Origin: Bacteroidota bacterium | GTDB lineage: Bacteria; Bacteroidota; Bacteroidia; Bacteroidales; Paludibacteraceae | DNA length: 8,860 nucleotides | Assembly (NCBI GenBank): GCA_021804525.1 | Contig: JAJZHJ010000032.1 | Coordinates: 1-8,860 of the forward strand | Reading direction: 5' to 3' | Shown here: piece after piece, positions 7,155-8,860 of the stretch | Numbering within the stretch: the first letter of the stretch is position 1 | How the letters are laid out: the number at the start of each line of letters is the position of its first letter | The notes under the pieces: model-generated | What the model was told of the DNA's origin: nothing | Database searches by the model: none | The model's input: the letters and a program-made list of their open reading frames with translations, nothing else | Program-made: the position numbers and the translations under genes

Positions 7155-8513
7155 TTAGTTATTGCTATTTTTGACTTTTCTGCTCAAATTGGTTGATTTT
7201 ACGCAACGAAATCCGATGTAGGAACGTGATACATTTTGATATTCATACGAACGTGCTCCACACTGTAAATAGGCAGCAACATCTTTCCACGATCCCCCTT
7301 TGATTATTTTGCGTTTCAAAATATCGGGATCGCTTGCTTTTGCATTGTAGGTAAAACTTGGATTCAAATCGGACATTGCATCTGCACTCACTTGTAAATA
7401 AGCTGATTCTGTCCATTCTGACACATTACCGGCCATATCATAAAGGCCATAGCCATTTGGGGGATATGATGCTACTTTGGCAGTACGTACAGCGCCATCT
7501 GCACGATAATTACCTCGCATCGGCTTAAAGTTGGCTAAAAAACAACCTTTTGCATCCCTGATATAGGGGCCTCCCCATGGATACATGGCTTGTTGCTTAT
7601 CTCCACGAGCTGCCCATTCAAACTCAGCTTCTGTTGGCAATCTATAATCTTGTCCAACATAAGCGTGTTTACTATTGTAGAAATTTGTCCGCCATGCGCA
7701 AAAAGCTTTAGCTTGCTCCCACGTGACACCCACTACTGGGTAGCGATCGTATGCGTTGAGTATAAAATATTTAGTCGTTGGGTCATTGTATGAATAAGTA
7801 AAATCGGAAACGAAGGCCAAACGATCAGGATAAGCATTGACGATTTTAGTCATGTAAAAATCATTCATGCTGTGTATTGGCGATATTTTCTTTGTGCGAA
7901 TCTTAATTGTTCCATTGTCCATATAATATTCGTCTACTAACGCATACGAATTATGTGGATATTGACCTAATGAACGATCGAATTTGTTGTATTCTTTCGA
8001 AGCTTGCTCGATATCAAGCCAACGATATTGATAGTCAAGCGGTTCAAAATGATTGTTATAATCTTTCAAACAGCTCCATAGTGAATCTTTTGTTTGGTCT
8101 TCTTCTCCTGATGCTTTTGTCCATGAAAGTTTCCATGGAATTGGTCTTTGCCAGTTTAACCGAGAAGTATCTTTACGGAGTGTCCATTTCTCAGGATTCA
8201 CACTTGCTAATAACTTACGAGCTAATGAGTCGCGTACCCATACAACAAATTGTCGATATTGAGCATTGGTTATTTCTGTTTGATCCATCCAAAAGGCATC
8301 GACCGACACCATTTTTGATTGCCCTTTGAACGACCAAAAAGCATCTTGATCGTTAGGCCCCATCATAAAAGCGCCAGGTCTAATCCATACCATCCCATAG
8401 GGAGTAGTTTCTCCTATTTTGGAATTGGAGACTCCGACTAATTCTCCGGCAGGTTTTGAATTACAACTCGCCAACATCCCAATTAGGGGAAGCAATAATA
8501 ACAATTTTCTCAT
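7155..8513 (-). CDS. porK: Type IX secretion system ring lipoprotein PorK/GldK
   Basis: PorK is the lipid-anchored partner of PorN in the periplasmic ring beneath the outer membrane. The 452-residue protein starts with a lipoprotein signal, MRKLLLLLPLIGMLASC, with lipobox LASC and lipidated Cys17. The rest is a formylglycine-generating-enzyme-like (SUMF1/FGE-sulfatase) fold: GMVWIRPGAFMMG (40-52), WMDQTEITNAQY (75-86), YPVVGVTWEQAKAFCAW (258-274), RLPTEAEFEWAARG (291-304), GLYDMAGNVSEW (356-367), KGGSW (405-409) and GFRCV (434-438). A family-typical insertion of about 150 residues (100-250) separates the first and later blocks. Cys418 matches one active-site cysteine of the enzyme, but the partner position five residues earlier is Ala413, so a structural role is expected rather than catalysis. 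It lies 17 bp after porP. Confidence 0.96.
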   Translation of the reverse strand: MRKLLLLLPLIGMLASCNSKPAGELVGVSNSKIGETTPYGMVWIRPGAFMMGPNDQDAFWSFKGQSKMVSVDAFWMDQTEITNAQYRQFVVWVRDSLARKLLASVNPEKWTLRKDTSRLNWQRPIPWKLSWTKASGEEDQTKDSLWSCLKDYNNHFEPLDYQYRWLDIEQASKEYNKFDRSLGQYPHNSYALVDEYYMDNGTIKIRTKKISPIHSMNDFYMTKIVNAYPDRLAFVSDFTYSYNDPTTKYFILNAYDRYPVVGVTWEQAKAFCAWRTNFYNSKHAYVGQDYRLPTEAEFEWAARGDKQQAMYPWGGPYIRDAKGCFLANFKPMRGNYRADGAVRTAKVASYPPNGYGLYDMAGNVSEWTESAYLQVSADAMSDLNPSFTYNAKASDPDILKRKIIKGGSWKDVAAYLQCGARSYEYQNVSRSYIGFRCVKSTNLSRKVKNSNN

Positions 8514-8530
8514 AGTGAGTTATTTATCTT

Positions 8531-8860
8531 TTACAATATTCTAACGCTTTTATATTTGCTATGTCGTTTGACAAAGGAAAAATCAAAATGATACGATACC
8601 ATTAATTCGTGCGACCCGAACGAGGAACTCACGATGGAAGTGACGGGTAGGTCGAATGCATAACCAATCGACAAGCCATTGTTTAAATTGAGACCACCTA
8701 AGAAAATGAACGAGTCATTAAGCCGATATGCCAATCCTCCCCAATATTTGCCTTTATAATCCATTAATAAATCAATGTCTGCCTGTGAATTGACAAAATT
8801 AGTTTTGATAAGCACTGCGGGCTTTAGTGTAAAATACGGATTCGGGAGCGAAATATTGTA
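8531..8860 (-). CDS. porP: Type IX secretion system outer-membrane protein PorP/SprF, 3' end only
   Basis: The frame is open to the right edge, so only the last 109 residues are seen; family members have about 300, and the start and signal peptide lie outside. The visible part begins LPNPYFTLKPA and continues with the family-typical QADIDLLMDYKGKYWGGLAYR, the barrel-strand segment IGYAFDLPVTSI, and FGSHELMVSYHFDF near the C-terminus. These fit the PorP/SprF family of outer-membrane beta-barrel proteins that associate with the PorK/PorN ring or the SprA channel. The apparent GTG start at 8815 is internal to this reading frame. Being first before porK on the same strand, 17 bp upstream, it matches the standard porPKLMN order. 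Any operon promoter must be further upstream. Confidence 0.93.
   Translation of the reverse strand, partial: YNISLPNPYFTLKPAVLIKTNFVNSQADIDLLMDYKGKYWGGLAYRLNDSFIFLGGLNLNNGLSIGYAFDLPVTSIVSSSFGSHELMVSYHFDFSFVKRHSKYKSVRIL

Noticed and set aside
7907..8329. 140-codon plus-strand open frame opposite porK
   Set aside because: It lies wholly antisense to the well-supported porK, shows no recognisable motif or leader, and its composition is that of a reverse-strand shadow.
7155..8513. Annotation as a sulfatase-modifying (formylglycine-generating) enzyme
   Set aside because: Lipobox, gene order and length fit PorK/GldK, and one active-site cysteine position is alanine.
1..8860. A previously undescribed system hidden in the window
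   Set aside because: Every substantial open frame is accounted for by PriA, a known-family barrel or the established T9SS core, and I saw no additional genes, arrays or RNA elements.

Overview
The window looks like chromosomal DNA of an AT-rich member of the Bacteroidota, most likely the order Bacteroidales. The main reasons are a type IX secretion system (T9SS) core cluster, which is confined to this phylum and its close relatives, a Bacteroidota-type promoter box (TAnnTTTG), and mostly absent Shine-Dalgarno sequences. No genus or species can be fixed from this stretch.

Layout. The left end (2-1669, plus strand) is the C-terminal two thirds of PriA, the primosomal replication-restart helicase, cut by the window edge. 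Seven bases further on, convergent with it, is the minus-strand gene of a signal-peptide-bearing outer-membrane beta-barrel of the Bacteroidota putative porin family (Porin_10 type, 1677-3638). A short intergenic region (3639-3750) holds a perfect 12-bp inverted repeat, read as the terminator of the secretion operon, and then a TATCTTTG promoter box, read as the porin's own promoter. The rest of the window (3751-8860, minus strand) is one tightly packed operon. In transcription order from the right edge it is porP (3' end only), porK, porL, porM and porN, with gaps of 17, 21 and 24 bp and finally a 1-bp stop/start overlap. There are no RNA genes, mobile elements, CRISPR arrays or long repeats, and no gene-free stretch longer than about 110 bp.

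How the genes work together. PorL and PorM form the inner-membrane motor, in which a proton-fed PorL pentamer encloses a PorM dimer that spans the periplasm. PorK, a lipoprotein, and PorN form the periplasmic ring under the outer membrane, and PorP is an associated outer-membrane protein. Together they energise export of C-terminal-domain cargo through the SprA translocon, which is not in this window. Key motor residues known from the family (the PorL membrane glutamate and lysine, the PorM arginine and tyrosine at the membrane entry) are all visible here. The system is well described. The less-charted items are the porin directly behind porN, the terminator-promoter arrangement that separates it from the operon, the strong Shine-Dalgarno in front of porM, and the formylglycine-generating-enzyme-like PorK domain that seems to lack one catalytic cysteine.
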